From: Eucalyptus grandis
Lineage: Eukaryota > Streptophyta > Magnoliopsida > Myrtales > Myrtaceae
Assembly: GCF_016545825.1 (NCBI RefSeq)
Contig: NC_052622.1
Coordinates: 4,841,001 to 4,905,000, forward strand
Direction: 5' to 3'
Length of the DNA: 64,000 nt
Within the stretch, counting starts at the first letter, position 1. The number at the start of each line of letters is the position of its first letter. The translations under genes and the position numbers were made by a program. The notes below the pieces were generated by a model. It had not been told where the DNA came from. It worked only from the letters and a program-made list of their open reading frames with translations, and did not search any database. Of this stretch, positions 10,904 to 22,505 are shown in pieces.

Positions 10904-12456
10904 ATGTTGACGAGCCCTCGGCCTCCCGCTTTCTTTCTCCACTCGCAGCGCTCCGCCACGTTCTCTTCCCCCAAGTCGTCCCCTTTGCTGGCTTCGAGTG
11001 AACCGTCCGGAATCGGATTGAGGGCGCCATCGCTTCACGTGCAATGCCGCCGCGTCATCTCGTCACCTAATGTCGAGTTCGAACCGGGTGAGTGGCTCTC
11101 GGAGACAATTCATCAAACGGTTGATATCCTTGAACGCAATTTGAAATATTTGATCGGACTCCTCGTTAAAAGTCTTGACTTTTCAGGGGCGTTGGATGTG
11201 TTATTTCAAGAACTCGGGCTCAACGAGAAAGAGACCGAATCTCTCTTGACCAGGGACCCGGATTTGAGGCTGAAGTCTATCCGTTCGTTGCGGGCTCGCG
11301 TCGCCTCTTTGAAATCTGTCGGAATCAGTGGCCTTGAGCTCTGCCATTTGGTTGCGAAATGCCCTTCTGTGTTGGCAGCAGGTGAAATCGATCCCTTTAT
11401 ACTCTTCGTGCGCGACAAATTAGATGGAAAGGTTGACCCGATGCAGCTTAAGCGTCTCTTTATGTCAACTGAGCCGCGATTCTTGGCTGGATTTGAGGAA
11501 AAAGTTAATTTGCTGATTGACAGTGGGATTCCTAGAGAAAAGATTGTTCATGTTCTTGACAATGTGAATTTAACGAAGGCTTTGTCTCTTAAGCCGTTTG
11601 AAGAAATTGAAAGGCTCCTTAATTTCTTGAGCCGCTATGGTGGGGTTGATTTGATTGTGAGGCATCCCCCCATTCTTAACTTCGATATGGATACCCAATT
11701 GATTCCGAGAGTGGAGTTTCTTCTAGAACTTAGCGGAGGAGATGAGGATGCAACGGGGGCAGTGTTGCGCAAACTGCCTACCTTTTGAAATACCGTGTGG
11801 AACACTTGGAAAGCCATGTAGAGTTCTTGAGGTCATTTGCGGGATTAGATGATCAAGAAATATTCAGGATCATTCTTGTGTTTCCTAACATTGTGAGCGC
11901 GAGTAGGGAGAGGAAATTGCATCCCAGAATTAGTTTTCTCAAAGAATGTGGACTCAACTCCAATGAGATTTTCAAGTTCTTGACAAAAGCCCCTTTGTTT
12001 TTGGGTCTATCTTTTGAGGGGAACATTGCTTATAAGCTGGGTTTTTTGGTGAAGATTGGTTACAAGTACAGAACGAAGGAATTCGCGGTTGCAATAGGCG
12101 CTGTGACTAGGACAAGTTGTGAGAATATGCAGAAGGTGATTGAGCTCTTCTTGAGTTATGGGTTTTCTTGCGAAGACGTGCTTCTCATGAGTAAGAAGCA
12201 TCCTCAAATACTTCAATACAATCCTGATTCTCTGGCAGAGAAAGTGGAATATTTGGTGGGGGAGATGGGACGCGACCTTGATGAGCTATTGGATTTCCCT
12301 GCATTTCTTGGTTACAAACTCGACAGTAGAATCAAGCATAGGTATGAGGTGAAGAAGAAGATTATAGGTGAAGGGATGTCAATCAACAAGCTGCTTAATG
12401 TTTCGTCTGAGAGATTTGCAAAGAAGAAGGTAGAAAAGTTGGTGCACAAAGCCTAA
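10904..12456 (+). CDS. mTERF family organellar transcription termination factor (one frameshift)
   Basis: mTERF proteins are nuclear-encoded helical-repeat proteins that bind nucleic acid in plastids or mitochondria and affect transcription termination, splicing or gene expression. The protein shows serial mTERF motifs of about 30 residues with the pattern LxxxGI...EI...L...P..L, for example VGISGLELCHLVAKCPSVL, GLDDQEIFRIILVFPNIV, GLNSNEIFKFLTKAP and GFSCEDVLLMSKKHPQIL, ending with a conserved DFPAFLGYKLDSRIKHRYE tail. The Met at 10904 begins a Ser/Pro-rich, acid-poor leader resembling a transit peptide; an in-frame Met at 10655 would add 83 odd residues. At 11783-11788 the frame ends (PTF stop) and continues in another frame (LKYRVEHLESHVEF), so one indel in a T-run breaks the gene. 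It is single-exon, as is common in the family. It is either a young pseudogene or a sequence error. Confidence 0.88.
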
Positions 12457-12529
12457 AAATTAGGGGTTGCTCAATTTCATCAGCAGAAGTTCATGGCAAA
12501 ATTGATGGAAATTGCATAGTTACTGAGTA

Positions 12530-13640
12530 TTCTCAAAGCTTCATCAGTTGAAGGCTTTTGGTTTTTTCAGGCGAAATTCTAGCTTGACTTCCTTAGGTGA
12601 AGAAAGAAAGTCATATATTTCATCCCTAAACCTGCAAAGCCATTATTAAGTTTGAAGAAAATGGTCGATACCCAGTTGAATGAAATGACTGAGTATGCTC
12701 CATATTAAGGTTAAAGCAAGAAGAAAAGTGGCTGATCTTTGTATTTGTGTAACCATCAATTACAAAGGAATCCACCTTGAGTCGATAGCAATGTTTCCTT
12801 GGTTGCTCCCACGTTTTCTGTTCTTAGTCCTGAAATCTTGAAAAAGTGATCTGACGTTGAAAATAATCCTGTCAGTGTGCATGAATCAAGACATCGTTAC
12901 CTTTGTTATGCAATTCAGATAGATTTTCTAACTGTGATGGTCAGAATCAATAAGTCAACATGATTGCAAGGCATCTATGATCAGGAGAGTCATTTCACTA
13001 CAACATATAATTGAGTGTTAATTCTGTTCTCTCCAGTCTGTTCTTTTATTAAATTACATTCCATGAAATATTACGATTGTGAGTTCAGGATTACCTCACA
13101 GGACATTTTGATCATCAACAGAACCGAGGATCTATTATCCTCGAGATCTGCAAAGGTGTGGCATTTATGCATAAAAGGTGCCATTGGCAACTCCATTCTT
13201 TCTCTCATGCAACGTAAGTTGACACAGGTTCGGCTTTGGAATGTCGAATTCCAAGACATCTTAAGATGTAGGCATAATGCTTTGATGGTGGAATATAACC
13301 ATGGCAAGGTAAGAATTCCTATATCTGCGATATTGCAATGGTCATTGAGTTATGCAAACTCATCATATTCAGGTCTGCACATTGATTATTCTTAGCGCAT
13401 AGCCTCATTTTACTGTGTTTCTTAAGTATTAACCTATGTTTGGGAATCCTCAATTTCGTTTCTGCATATTATAGATAAATGTCACTGCAGAAGAAATAAG
13501 AACAAAATTTTCCGATGCATGGTGATGTGGTTTCATGGTATTGTCAAAATTGATGTACTATGTCGTGACATGATGAAATACTAATTTTCAAAAAATTTGA
13601 ATATCATGTGACAGTGAATTGGGGGAAAAATGAAAAATTT
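12530..13640. repeat. mTERF 3' flank, parental copy
   Basis: Non-coding sequence following the mTERF stop, copied at 7360-8400 and, from about 13100 on, at 39440-39960. Adjacency to the gene suggests this is the original. The 126-aa open frame at 13015-13395 is not preserved in the other copies and is not called as a gene. Confidence 0.6.
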
Positions 13641-14827
13641 GCTTCACCCACCTCCTTGTTCCTCTTTCCTCCCTCTTCCAAACAAAGATCAAAAGATCAT
13701 GTCCCGCTCATGTGTGAAAGTTAAAAATAACCGTATATCTTTCTTGATGTTTCCAGATAACAGATGGGGTGTGTGAATCCTCCTATGCCCATTTAATGAG
13801 TCATTATACTGCCCTATTTTCTACTCTTAACCATATAAGAATTTTTATCGTACTTCGATCTGCGATAGTTATATTTCTCAGAGATTATTGAATTGTAATT
13901 TTAATCCTTTTTTTTTTGTTGGAAAAAAATTAGCCTTCATTACTTATAAGTAAAAACTGAATCAAAAGAAATATGGGCTCTGAACATAAAAGGTTCCACA
14001 AGGTTTGAGGAGGCTTAGAGATCCAATTACATGGTAAAATCTTAAGATGTTGGGCTTTAATAACCCAGTCCATTATGCAGTTGGCCTCCCTTGCGCAATG
14101 TACTAGTTTGATTTTAATCTATTTGAGTGCCCAAAAGCATAAGAAATCATCGCGGACAAGAATAGATTGTTGGACTTGTCTAACAAGCGATGGAGTTATT
14201 GTCGCATTCAAAAGAATAGAGGAGTGGACGCATGTAACACGGTTTTGGTGGTTGCCGTGTCAAAACTGATATAGGATAAGAAGTTTCGAGGCAAGCTGGT
14301 TTTTATTTTTGATTTTGTTCCTCGAAGCTGTAAATCAATTTTCCTACGGTCATGACTCGTGCGGTGAAGAAAGAAGATGGAGAAGAAGAAGGGCGGAGGC
14401 AAAAGATGAAGAAGAAAATGAGAAGAAAGACCGTGTGTCAGAGGGGAATTAATGGGGGAGAGAGGGATTTGTTTGTTGACGGGGTGTGGAACGAACAATT
14501 GCGGGGAGAAAAAGTGGAAGGAAGGGGAGAGAGAGAGAGGAGAAAGAAAATCCCCCGTCACAATTTCCAAGATGCGTTCTATATATGGGTGGTTGAACTT
14601 TGATTTGGGTCCACCTCTTTAATTTCTGGACTTTCCATGCATTTGTTCAGTTTACTGACTTGGGCTTCTCTTTATAGGACGGCGCGACTCCAATTCTCTA
14701 ATCAAGCAAGATTCATCCGATCCTTCTTCATTCGCTTCATATTGTGCCTCCACCCACATCAAACAATTCTTCACCAATTTCTCCTTTCCCAAAAGTCGAA
14801 AAGAGTCATGTTAATGCTCTCAACTCC
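13641..14827. promoter_or_regulatory. RLK1 upstream region
   Basis: The segment aligns in pieces with 39961-40870 and 42170-42377 upstream of RLK2. It includes a purine-rich stretch (about 14350-14560) with the recurrent phrase TTGTTTGTTGACGGGGTGTG, and a pyrimidine/CA-rich leader (14700-14800) matching the one before RLK2. A TATA-like TTTATAGG lies near 14671, about 155 bases before the start codon. Promoter function is inferred from position and conservation. Confidence 0.5.
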
Positions 14828-17601
14828 ATGAGTATCTATCAAGTGTTGCTGCTCATTCTTGTTCTATTTTTGGCTATGACTAGCAATGTCGAGCCGAGTG
14901 ATTGACAATGTACGTCATCTTGTGGTGATATTCACAATATAAGATATCCGTTTCGATTGAGGAGCGATCCAAAGAGGTGTGGTGACTCGAAGTATAAGCT
15001 GACTTGTGAAGATAATCACACTATTCTACACTTCCGTGATGGTCGATACTATGTGCAATCTATCAATTATTCCACCCACCAAATCAGATTAATCGACAAC
15101 GGGTTGCAAAAGGATAATTGCTCGTCTCTCCCCAGTCATTCACGGGCTTCATGGGCGCTGTACAATTCTAAGGTCTTTTCTGATCCAAACAACCCATACT
15201 ACATGGCCCGCGGTGGTCTATTGATCATTGTGAATTGCTCAAAGCCAGTTAGCTCTCTACTCTACATTGCCACCGCTCCATGTATTGAGGGGTCGAACTC
15301 TTTCAACACATCATCGAATTGGAACTTGTATGCTTTGATCAATCCAAAAGCATTAGATGTCAAGGATTTTTGCACCATTAGTAGATGGACATGGGTATCA
15401 ATTGATTTTGGGGATAAAGAGCAAATTAATAGTAGCTCCTACAACTATGAGCGCATCCATAACATCATGGCCGATGGATTTGATGTCTACTTTGGTCAAA
15501 CTTTTCGAAATGCAATTTGGAAGCCAACTTTCTTTTGCTTCTTTGATTTCTATAGCATCTACAAAGGCCATCAGGGTTGCAGATCCTTTCTCTACACTGG
15601 TGGTAAGCATCGGTTAACAATGAAATTTTACCGCAATTTTGCATGATTTTGGATGCTCTTTCACTTGCTACTTTATCTTCTTAATTGGAAAATGAAAGAA
15701 ATATTTAAAATCCAAGAAAATATTGACAGAATTTACACGTTATAGTATCAACATTTGCGTATTTGAAAGGTTTTAGGAGCTTTGCGTTACATTTTAAAAT
15801 CGAAATATAGGAGTTGTTAGATTCGCCAAAATGTAAACAAGTGACTGTAGCAGACATCCCGAAAAGACCCATTATCAGCTGCACATACACATGTGCCTGG
15901 ATTGTTCGAACGGCTATATGACTAGTTTTTCGTTGGTATATGGTTTAGATTTTCTCATTTTCTTAATTCGTTCCTTAATTAGTCACTTAACTAATAATTC
16001 AAGAGACGCTTGTTAATAAAGTTCTTAAAAAACTATATTCATGTATCAATATGAGGAAGAAAATTATTAATTAAAAATGAAAATCACTTTCTCTATGATT
16101 GTTCACTGCTAACAAAGAAATGGAGTTTCTTTTACCAGCTATTATCTATGGGAAATGACGCTTATTATTTCCATTTATGTGAAAATGCACGTATCCCACT
16201 TCTCATATTCTTTAGGACAAAATTCAACTTATACAGTGTATCTTGCTACTATGATTCCTAGTGATTTTTGTTTTCCAAACTATATTTCTTCAATTCCTTT
16301 TTCAGATAATTCCTTCCTTTCACAGGTGTCAACTTTTTGCATTTTGGACAACTATAGAGTTTACAGCCTTACTAGGTAAGCTACAGTGATCCGTTCTTAA
16401 AATAATTTTAAAAAGAACTTATTCTAACCTATCAAAATTTTCCTTAGTGTTTTTCTGTGCAGCGAAATTTGTAATCGGGATGCCATTTGTCGTGATATTT
16501 TTGATCTACAAGTATAGAAGAAGGCACTTAGCAATGGATAAGAATGTCGAAGAATTCTTGCAAGCTCATAGCCACTTTTTTCCCATAAGGTATTCTTACT
16601 TGAACATCAAGAAGATCACTAGAAATTTTAAGCACAAACTAGGTGAAGGAGGGTATGGTTCCGTGTACAAAGGAACGCTCAAAAGCGGAAATGAAGTAGC
16701 CATAAAGATTTTGAAGCAATCCAAGGCCCATGGCCAAGATTTTATTAGTGAAGTGGCTACTATTGGAAGAATTCACCATATTAATGTAGTGCAACTCATC
16801 GGTTTTTGCTTTGAAGGCTCGAAACAAGCTCTCGTGTATGATCTCATGACAAATGGGTCTCTAGATAAGCACATTTTTGCTAAGGAAGGTGATGAGTTTC
16901 TTGATTACATGAAAATATATGAGATCGCTCTTGGGATCGCGAGGGGGATTGAATATTTACATCAGGGGTGTGACATGCAAATACTACACTTCGATATCAA
17001 ACCTCATAATATTCTTTTAGATAAGAATTTTATTCCGAAAGTTTCTGACTTTGGACTTGCGAAACTTTATCCCACGGATCATAGCATAGTTTCATTAACT
17101 GCTGCAAGAGGAACCTTGGGATATATGGCACCCGAGTTGTTTTACAAAAGCATTGGTGGCGTATCTTATAAAGCGGATGTCTACAGCTTTGGAATGTTGC
17201 TCATGGAAATGACAAGTAGAAGGAATAATATAAATGCAAATGTAGAACACTCAAGCCAAATTTATTTTCCGTTGTGGGTGTATGACCAATTTGGTGAAGG
17301 TACAAGTCTTGAAATGGAAGAAGTTGTGGAAGAGGAAAGGAAGGTGATAAAAAAAATGATAATAGTTGCACTTTGGTGCATACAATTAAACCCTGACCAT
17401 CGCCCTCCAATGAACAAAGTCCTAGAAATGCTAGAAGGAGATATCGGTAAACTTCATATGCCTCCAAAACCGCTTATGTACCCACCAGATGTGTCAGTTA
17501 ACAATGACAAATTCGAGATGGAACTAGAAATACTCTCTACTTCACCCCGTGCTTCGGTAATTTCAACTAGTTCTCCTTTTAGAGATAACAATGTTGTTTA
17601 G
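14828..17601 (+). pseudogene. RLK1: LRK10L-type receptor-like kinase with damaged exons 1 and 2
   Basis: Same structure as RLK2. Exon 1 (14828-15602) encodes a signal peptide, a GUB_WAK-type cysteine-rich ectodomain (SSCGDI.NIRYPFRL, CGDSKYKLTCED) and a WAK-associated C-terminal part; exon 2 would be 16326-16375; exon 3 (16448-17601) encodes the membrane segment ([14 protein letters not shown]) and a full Ser/Thr kinase. The kinase has [27 protein letters not shown] (HFD replaces HRD, a non-RD kinase), DFGLAK and GYMAPE. Lesions: an in-frame TGA at 14903-14905 just after the signal peptide, and a 4-bp deficit in exon 2 (50 nt against 54 in RLK2) giving a frameshift. Joining exon 1 directly to exon 3 would keep frame. 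The family is known for pathogen-response and surface signalling; the ligand is unknown. An internal Met at 14957 would lack a signal peptide. Confidence 0.85.
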
Positions 17602-17731
17602 AGAAGCTTGTGCTGTTTCATTGGAAAAGCTTTGTATGTTTGCCCACAATCTAGTATTATGTTGGTAGGGAGTTGAGCTAGTTTATCTTGACCCTAATTA
17701 CTTTGAGATTGTCTTCTTTTGGCTCTTATAT

Positions 17732-18479
17732 TAATGTTGTGTTATTGTACATATAGTTTTACTTTCTTGCACCTTCATGAGGACAAAAAATTTGTCAAAA
17801 AGCCAGGACAAAAACAGAGGAGGAAGGTGATGGCCATTGTGAATTGTCCTCCCTCGTTACGTGATTTTGGATAATGCCAATGAAAAAACTAACGATAACC
17901 CAGGATCTTACTCCTATATGCTCCAGTGCCACCGTATGATTTCTCGATATAGAAAATAACTGATTTGGACTATAAATTCATTATCAAAGAAAACATATAT
18001 GTATACATTTTGTAGAGTGGACGCCATCTATCTATGCTAAAAAAATTTTAAAGTGGAAAAGAAATAACCTTGAATGAAACCACTCAATGAAGCTTATTTT
18101 TGAAAGAACTCATAATCCTTTTTAAAGTTGACATGAAATTATCAACAAGTAATAATATCTAAAGATTACAATTTTCTCTTAGATCACTCAATTAAGGTGA
18201 TTTCAATAAATGAAAATTCATCTATACCGATATTGGCCATGGAGGGAAGGGGAGAAGGAGAGGCAACCTCTACCCGCCAAAAAAATTAACAAAATTTTCA
18301 ATTACGAATTTGAAGTAGGCCTTTTTTTATTTATTTATAAAAAATGAGGGAAATGAAGTTTGTTTTAAATAAGAACTTTGAGTAACCATCGTAATTGCAA
18401 ATGAGTAAACTGATGATTTTACCTCTAGATTTATGATGAATGGGTGTATGAACTAGAGGATCGTTACCTTGGAGAACAA
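17732..18479. other. RLK1 3' flank
   Basis: Non-coding AT-rich sequence that aligns with 1-780. It shares the phrase GGCCATGGAGGGAAGG and the run of short A-tracts. No gene seen. Confidence 0.6.
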
Positions 18480-18625
18480 TCGCTGAACAATTTTTGACCA
18501 AAATTTCCCCCGTTACCACAAGGCTGTCCGCCGAAAACAAATCGCTCCTTATACCTTTGAAGTTTTAACCCACAAGCTCTATCCCCAGTTGGAAGAGCAG
18601 GAGCGTCGATTACATTAAGGAGTTT
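18480..18625 (+). pseudogene. TNL fragment, truncated copy
   Basis: Matches 830-985 of block A and, in reverse complement, the TNL start at about 21900-22075. It is interrupted at 18625 where LTR-like sequence begins. Too short and broken to encode anything; identity rests on alignment with its longer partners. Confidence 0.4.
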
Positions 18626-19705
18626 GTTGACACTTAAATTTTACGATTTTATTTAGGATTTAATCGTGTACAAAATTAGGAATTACTCGCTAAAAAAAAA
18701 AAAAGAAAAAAAAGAAAAACAAAACAACAAAAAATAGAAAAACAAAAAAAAAAAACGCCTTCAAGTCGAGTCGGGCCGGATCTGGCATTGGCCCGGCCCA
18801 CCGCCCGCTTCTCTTTCCCCTGCGCGGCCCAGGCCCGTTTCCCTTTCGGCCTGGCCCACGCCAGCCTTCTCCCTCCTCCAACTCGCGCGCGCAAACCTGC
18901 AAAAAAGGGAAAAAGGCAGCAGAGGTCAGAGCAGAGAGGGGCAGAGGGGGGCATCGGGCAAGGAAAAAGCAGAACGGGAAGAACAGAAAAAGGGGGAGAA
19001 CAGAAGCACGGTGGGAGAGAACGGAGAGAGCAGAGAAGGGGGGACCGAAGAGACGGAGAGAGCTTGAGCGAGAGAGGTGCTCGAGAGTGAGAGCTGTAGC
19101 GAGAGAAGTACTTGAGAGAGGGTAGAGAGCCAAAGAGAGGCTCGACCGTGCACGGAATCCGGCTCCCCGACGCCCTTCTTCCGGAACTGTGAGAAACCGA
19201 GAGAGCTGAGGAGGAGCTGAGAGGAACCAGAGAGAAACCGAGAGGAAGGGAGAGCGAGAGCGGAGAGGACGACCCGAAGGGAGAGAGAGAGCTCGAAGGA
19301 AAGCTTCGCCATCGTCAGTCGTCCGCCCGAGAGCCGCCGTCCGCCACCGCGCCCCACCCGAACCAGGTAAGTCCCCTGGGCTTTTGTGTGTGCTCTCTTT
19401 CTCGGGTACACCAGACCGGAGCTCGTGGCCGTTCAGTTCACGCGAGCTCCGGCCTGCATCGCCTTACTTTTTGTTTCTGATGTCTTGTTTGTCGTGTGTC
19501 GAAGATCCCGTTATGGTTCGAGCTTCGTTGAGCCAAAAACCCCTCGTTATAGTAGCGTGCCTCATGTGTTTGACAAAATGTCCCAGAGAGAACTGAGAAG
19601 CAACCGGATTGAATCTCGGTTTGGTTCGTGCTTGCTCTTATATACGTCGGACCGTGCCTGCCTTTGATGTTTCCATTGCGATTTCATACGATTTTCGTGG
19701 AGCAA
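18626..19705 (+). mobile_element. LTR-like insertion, truncated
   Basis: Absent from block A. It begins TGTTGACACTTAAATTTT, a start resembling many plant LTRs. An A-rich tract follows, then a GC-rich zone with repeated GGCCCGGCCC/GGCCCA words, then a long GAGAGAG-rich leader, and a strong splice-donor-like CCAGGTAAGT at about 19364-19373. This order resembles the U3-R-leader of a Ty3/gypsy element. No gag or pol, primer site, matching second LTR or clear target duplication is visible, and neighbouring block sequence has been lost, so it is at best a deleted relic. Confidence 0.4.
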
Positions 19706-19824
19706 TGTGTATTCGAGCTGCTTGTGGTGTTTGGCATACAACTGCAGTAGTGGAAGTCATGGTTGGTAGTCCTACTTTCGGTAAATGCTCATTCAAAAAC
19801 TGCAGTAGTGACAAATGGATGTGA
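19706..19824 (+). pseudogene. PRAF/RCC1 pseudogene tail, copy B
   Basis: Encodes RAACGVWHTTAVVEVMVG, the characteristic last segment of a PRAF RCC1 blade, then diverged codons and a stop. It is the remainder of the pseudogene at 1985-2662 after replacement of its 5' part. It is closer to the family consensus here (CGVWHT) than in block A (LGVWYT). Confidence 0.7.
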
Positions 19825-20439
19825 TCGGTGGGCGGTTTAATTTTTTTGTAAACTGATTTCCTTTTTTTTTAAATGTAAATATTCAAGTTTAATGAAATTC
19901 AAGTGTTTAATGATAAGTTGATGATGGTTGCTTGGTCAATCACTTGCTATTTTATGATGAGGTGGTAATGATGATTATTAACACAATCACTTGGCCAAAT
20001 GCTTGCTGTGATCATAGATGTTTCATATACTCTTGTTGGCCAAATGCTTGCGGTTAGAATTGTTGGAAAGCCATAAGCTATACTGTTGTTAGCATTTTCA
20101 ATCATCTTTTGGCTCTCACATGTTCAGTTAACAAATTATGCCTGGTTTTGATTTCTCCTTTCCCGGAGTTCTGTCTTTGTGCTTGTATTAAGGGGAATAT
20201 TCGATAGTACCATTGAGAAAGAGTGATTTCTATACATCCATCAGCACGAAAAGCCATTTGAGAAAGAACTGCTCACACTTTGCAATAGAATAAAGGTGGA
20301 TATGTATATAATGGAGCACTCTGGGTAATAACAGAGTTCAAAACAACTGAACAAGAGCTCAGGATCCTCTAGTTCATGTCATTACAAGTTTACAAGGGAG
20401 CTTCTGGTATATTCAGATTTTGTTTCCAGGAATCAAATT
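19825..20439. other. AT-rich spacer shared by both blocks
   Basis: Aligns with 2663-3242. Non-coding, with degenerate repeats of GGCCAAATGCTTGC. No gene seen. Confidence 0.6.
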
Positions 20440-22050
20440 TCAATTGATAGGCACAAGCCTGTTCCCTTCTCTTCAATCTTTTCTGCTTCTATTTTCCAGG
20501 GGCTTACTATAGACCAAATTGAAGCGACAACTACAGAGAGTTAAAAACCGGGCAAGCTTTTTCGATAAAGACCGTTAGCCATCATCTCGTTGCTGCTTAT
20601 CTCCATCAAAGTCATCGTTTCTCTGGAAAATCGAATGTGCCCCACGTTACTTCAGCTGAATTCCAGCAATAAACGGTGGGTTCTGCTTTGCCACCTGAAT
20701 TTTGTGCCCTTCTCTTTCAACTTGGAAAGCAACGGGTAGAAATCTGAGAACTGGCATGAGTGAACCTGATCTTCGTCCAATTTCGAAACTCCTTCTAGGG
20801 CAAAGCAGTGCTGGAGATAGGTGTGTTCATTTTAAGTATCTTTGCCTGGATTATCCACAGTTGTGAGAATATGATCTTTCAAATATTCGGGGAAAGTCGC
20901 TGGTGATGAAGAAGACTACACCTCTGTGAACAGGGTTTTCATGGACCGCATAGCTCACTTCCTCTTGATTTGGTGAATCTGGAATTTCACTCCCTCGCAG
21001 ACTGGGAACGCATAAATTCCTCAAAGAAACCTGCAAAATATCAAACTGTCATGACTGCTATATAAACGAGCATTACAATTTACAATTGACTGCTATACCC
21101 GCATGCATGATTCGCCACTTTTTCGTGCAATGAGGTTTTGACGCTTAAAATTTTCCTTTTCCAGTGGTTTCGGACTTGTGGATGCATTCTTTTGTTCTCT
21201 TTTTGAGAGAGAGAACCTTAGAAATTATCGTCTTAACTACCGAAGAACACTAGTGGCATCCAGTCAGGTATAGCCTTCTCAAGGATTTCAAGCACTGGAG
21301 TCCTGGAGCATCCCCTGCTTTCTCGCAATTCACCGTGTTCAGCTCCTCCAAGTTCTCCAATTCAGACAGATCAGAGACCGTCTCCGTTGCCATGCAGTCT
21401 GCAATATTAAACTCTACCAAACTCAATGGAAGAGGCCGAAGAGACTCGAGCTCCTTAAATTTGTTAAGCCTCATGAAAACGATGTTTTCCAATTTTCCTA
21501 TCAATTCTGGAAGCTCTGCGACATCATAATGGACCATGGTAGTTAGAGGCACCTCGAAATTCTAGGTCACCAACAAATTCAGGAAGTTCAGTCAGGGAGA
21601 TGCACTTCATAATACTCAACAATTCAAGTTTCCTTCCTCAATGACCGCACCGAATCAGGTAGGTCCTCTGTTCCAGTATCATTAAGTGTGAGTTCTTTGA
21701 GAGAAGCCATCATTCCCACAAGGGATCCACGATCAACAAAGAACGAAAGCGCACGAAATTCTAACAAATCAGAACACTTGCGCCGGTTTTTGGACGTGTG
21801 AAAACTACCTCGCCAACAACATTGCCCTACTTCCACACCTACACTGTCGACCCTCCATTTCCAATCGAGTGAATCGAGCAAACCCGAAGAATCAGAAGTA
21901 GAGTCGAAGAATCGTAGCCTCTTTAAGCTCCTTAGATGTAATCGAACGCTTCTTCATCCAGCTGAGGAGGATGGAGCTTCCGAGGAAGAACTTGAAAGGG
22001 GTGAGAAGCGATTCGTTATGGGCGGGACAGACCTGAGGGCGGGAAAATTT
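20440..22050 (-). pseudogene. TIR-NBS-LRR (TNL) resistance-gene 3' part, copy B
   Basis: Collinear with 3243-4870. Right to left: an LRR-entry piece (SGLLDSLDWKWRVDSVGV), LRR segments (LKELTLNDTGTEDLPDSV; HYDVAELPELIGKLENIV; LVEFNIADC; LENLEELNTVNCEKAG) up to RRLYLTGCH at about 21250, an intron-like gap, and the post-LRR exon near 21036-20851 (GSEIPDSPNQEEVSYAVHEN). Frames change at about 21620 and within the last exon. TIR and NB-ARC domains are missing, so signalling activity is not expected. Lesions differ partly from copy A, indicating decay both before and after duplication. Confidence 0.8.
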
Positions 22051-22252
22051 TGGATGAAATTTGTTTAGCAATTGTTCTTCAAGATGACGATCTAGAGTAA
22101 AGTCAATTTATATATATATATATAAATAATTGCCCCTGTTTTAGTCTTTGGAAACAGTTGCCATGCCAACATTTAACAAGAAAGTGAGTTCAAATCATTA
22201 GTTGAGATTAAATTGGTTACCTCATGACTTTATTTAAAACAAGGTTCAATCT

Positions 22253-22261
22253 AGATTTTTT
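22253..22261. repeat. MULE target-site duplication, left
   Basis: AGATTTTTT immediately before the GGGAAAA terminus, identical to 29274-29282. Confidence 0.9.
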
Positions 22262-22505
22262 GGGAAAATTCTAAATAAGGACATAGAGTGGATCAATTTT
22301 CTCAAATAAGGACCTGAAATGAACTTTGTATCAAATAAAGACCTGAAGTAAACTCATTGTCTCGAATAAGGATCTAAAGTAAATTTTATGTCAAATAAAG
22401 ACCCAAAATAATCAACTTAATCTCTATTGAGGACCTTAGCTCACCGGTGAGCATTTTCCGGCGATTAAACTAGGGGCAATTTTGTCATAAATTTATTATT
22501 AGAAA
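22262..22505. repeat. MULE left terminal inverted repeat with five about 30-bp subrepeats
   Basis: Five degenerate units each containing CAAATAAGGACCTGAA-like sequence begin near 22271, 22302, 22331, 22362 and 22391, spaced 29-31 bp. The arm pairs with the reverse complement of 29040-29273. Homology continues past the subrepeats to a shared GGGCAATTTTGTC. Confidence 0.85.

Larger units (their letters stand above)
17732..22261. repeat. Duplicated block, copy B (left of the MULE)
   Basis: Copy of block A starting in the RLK1 3' flank. It includes the short TNL piece, the PRAF tail and the TNL pseudogene, and ends at the MULE target site. It differs from A by an LTR-like insert and the loss of A's 1000-2530 segment. 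The right part continues at 29274. Confidence 0.85.

Noticed and set aside
13015..13395. 126-aa plus-strand frame
   Set aside because: Falls in the mTERF 3' flank repeat; the frame is not kept in the copies at 7360-8400 and 39440-39960.
14208..14603. Overlapping frames of 83 and 120 aa on opposite strands (also 40450-40870)
   Set aside because: Purine-rich upstream DNA shared by RLK1 and RLK2; the readings are Lys/Glu- or Phe/Pro-rich shadows not conserved as protein.
18676..19411. Minus-strand frames of 92-161 aa
   Set aside because: Products are Ser/Leu- and Phe-rich low-complexity readings of A-rich and GAGA-rich leader DNA in an LTR-like insert.
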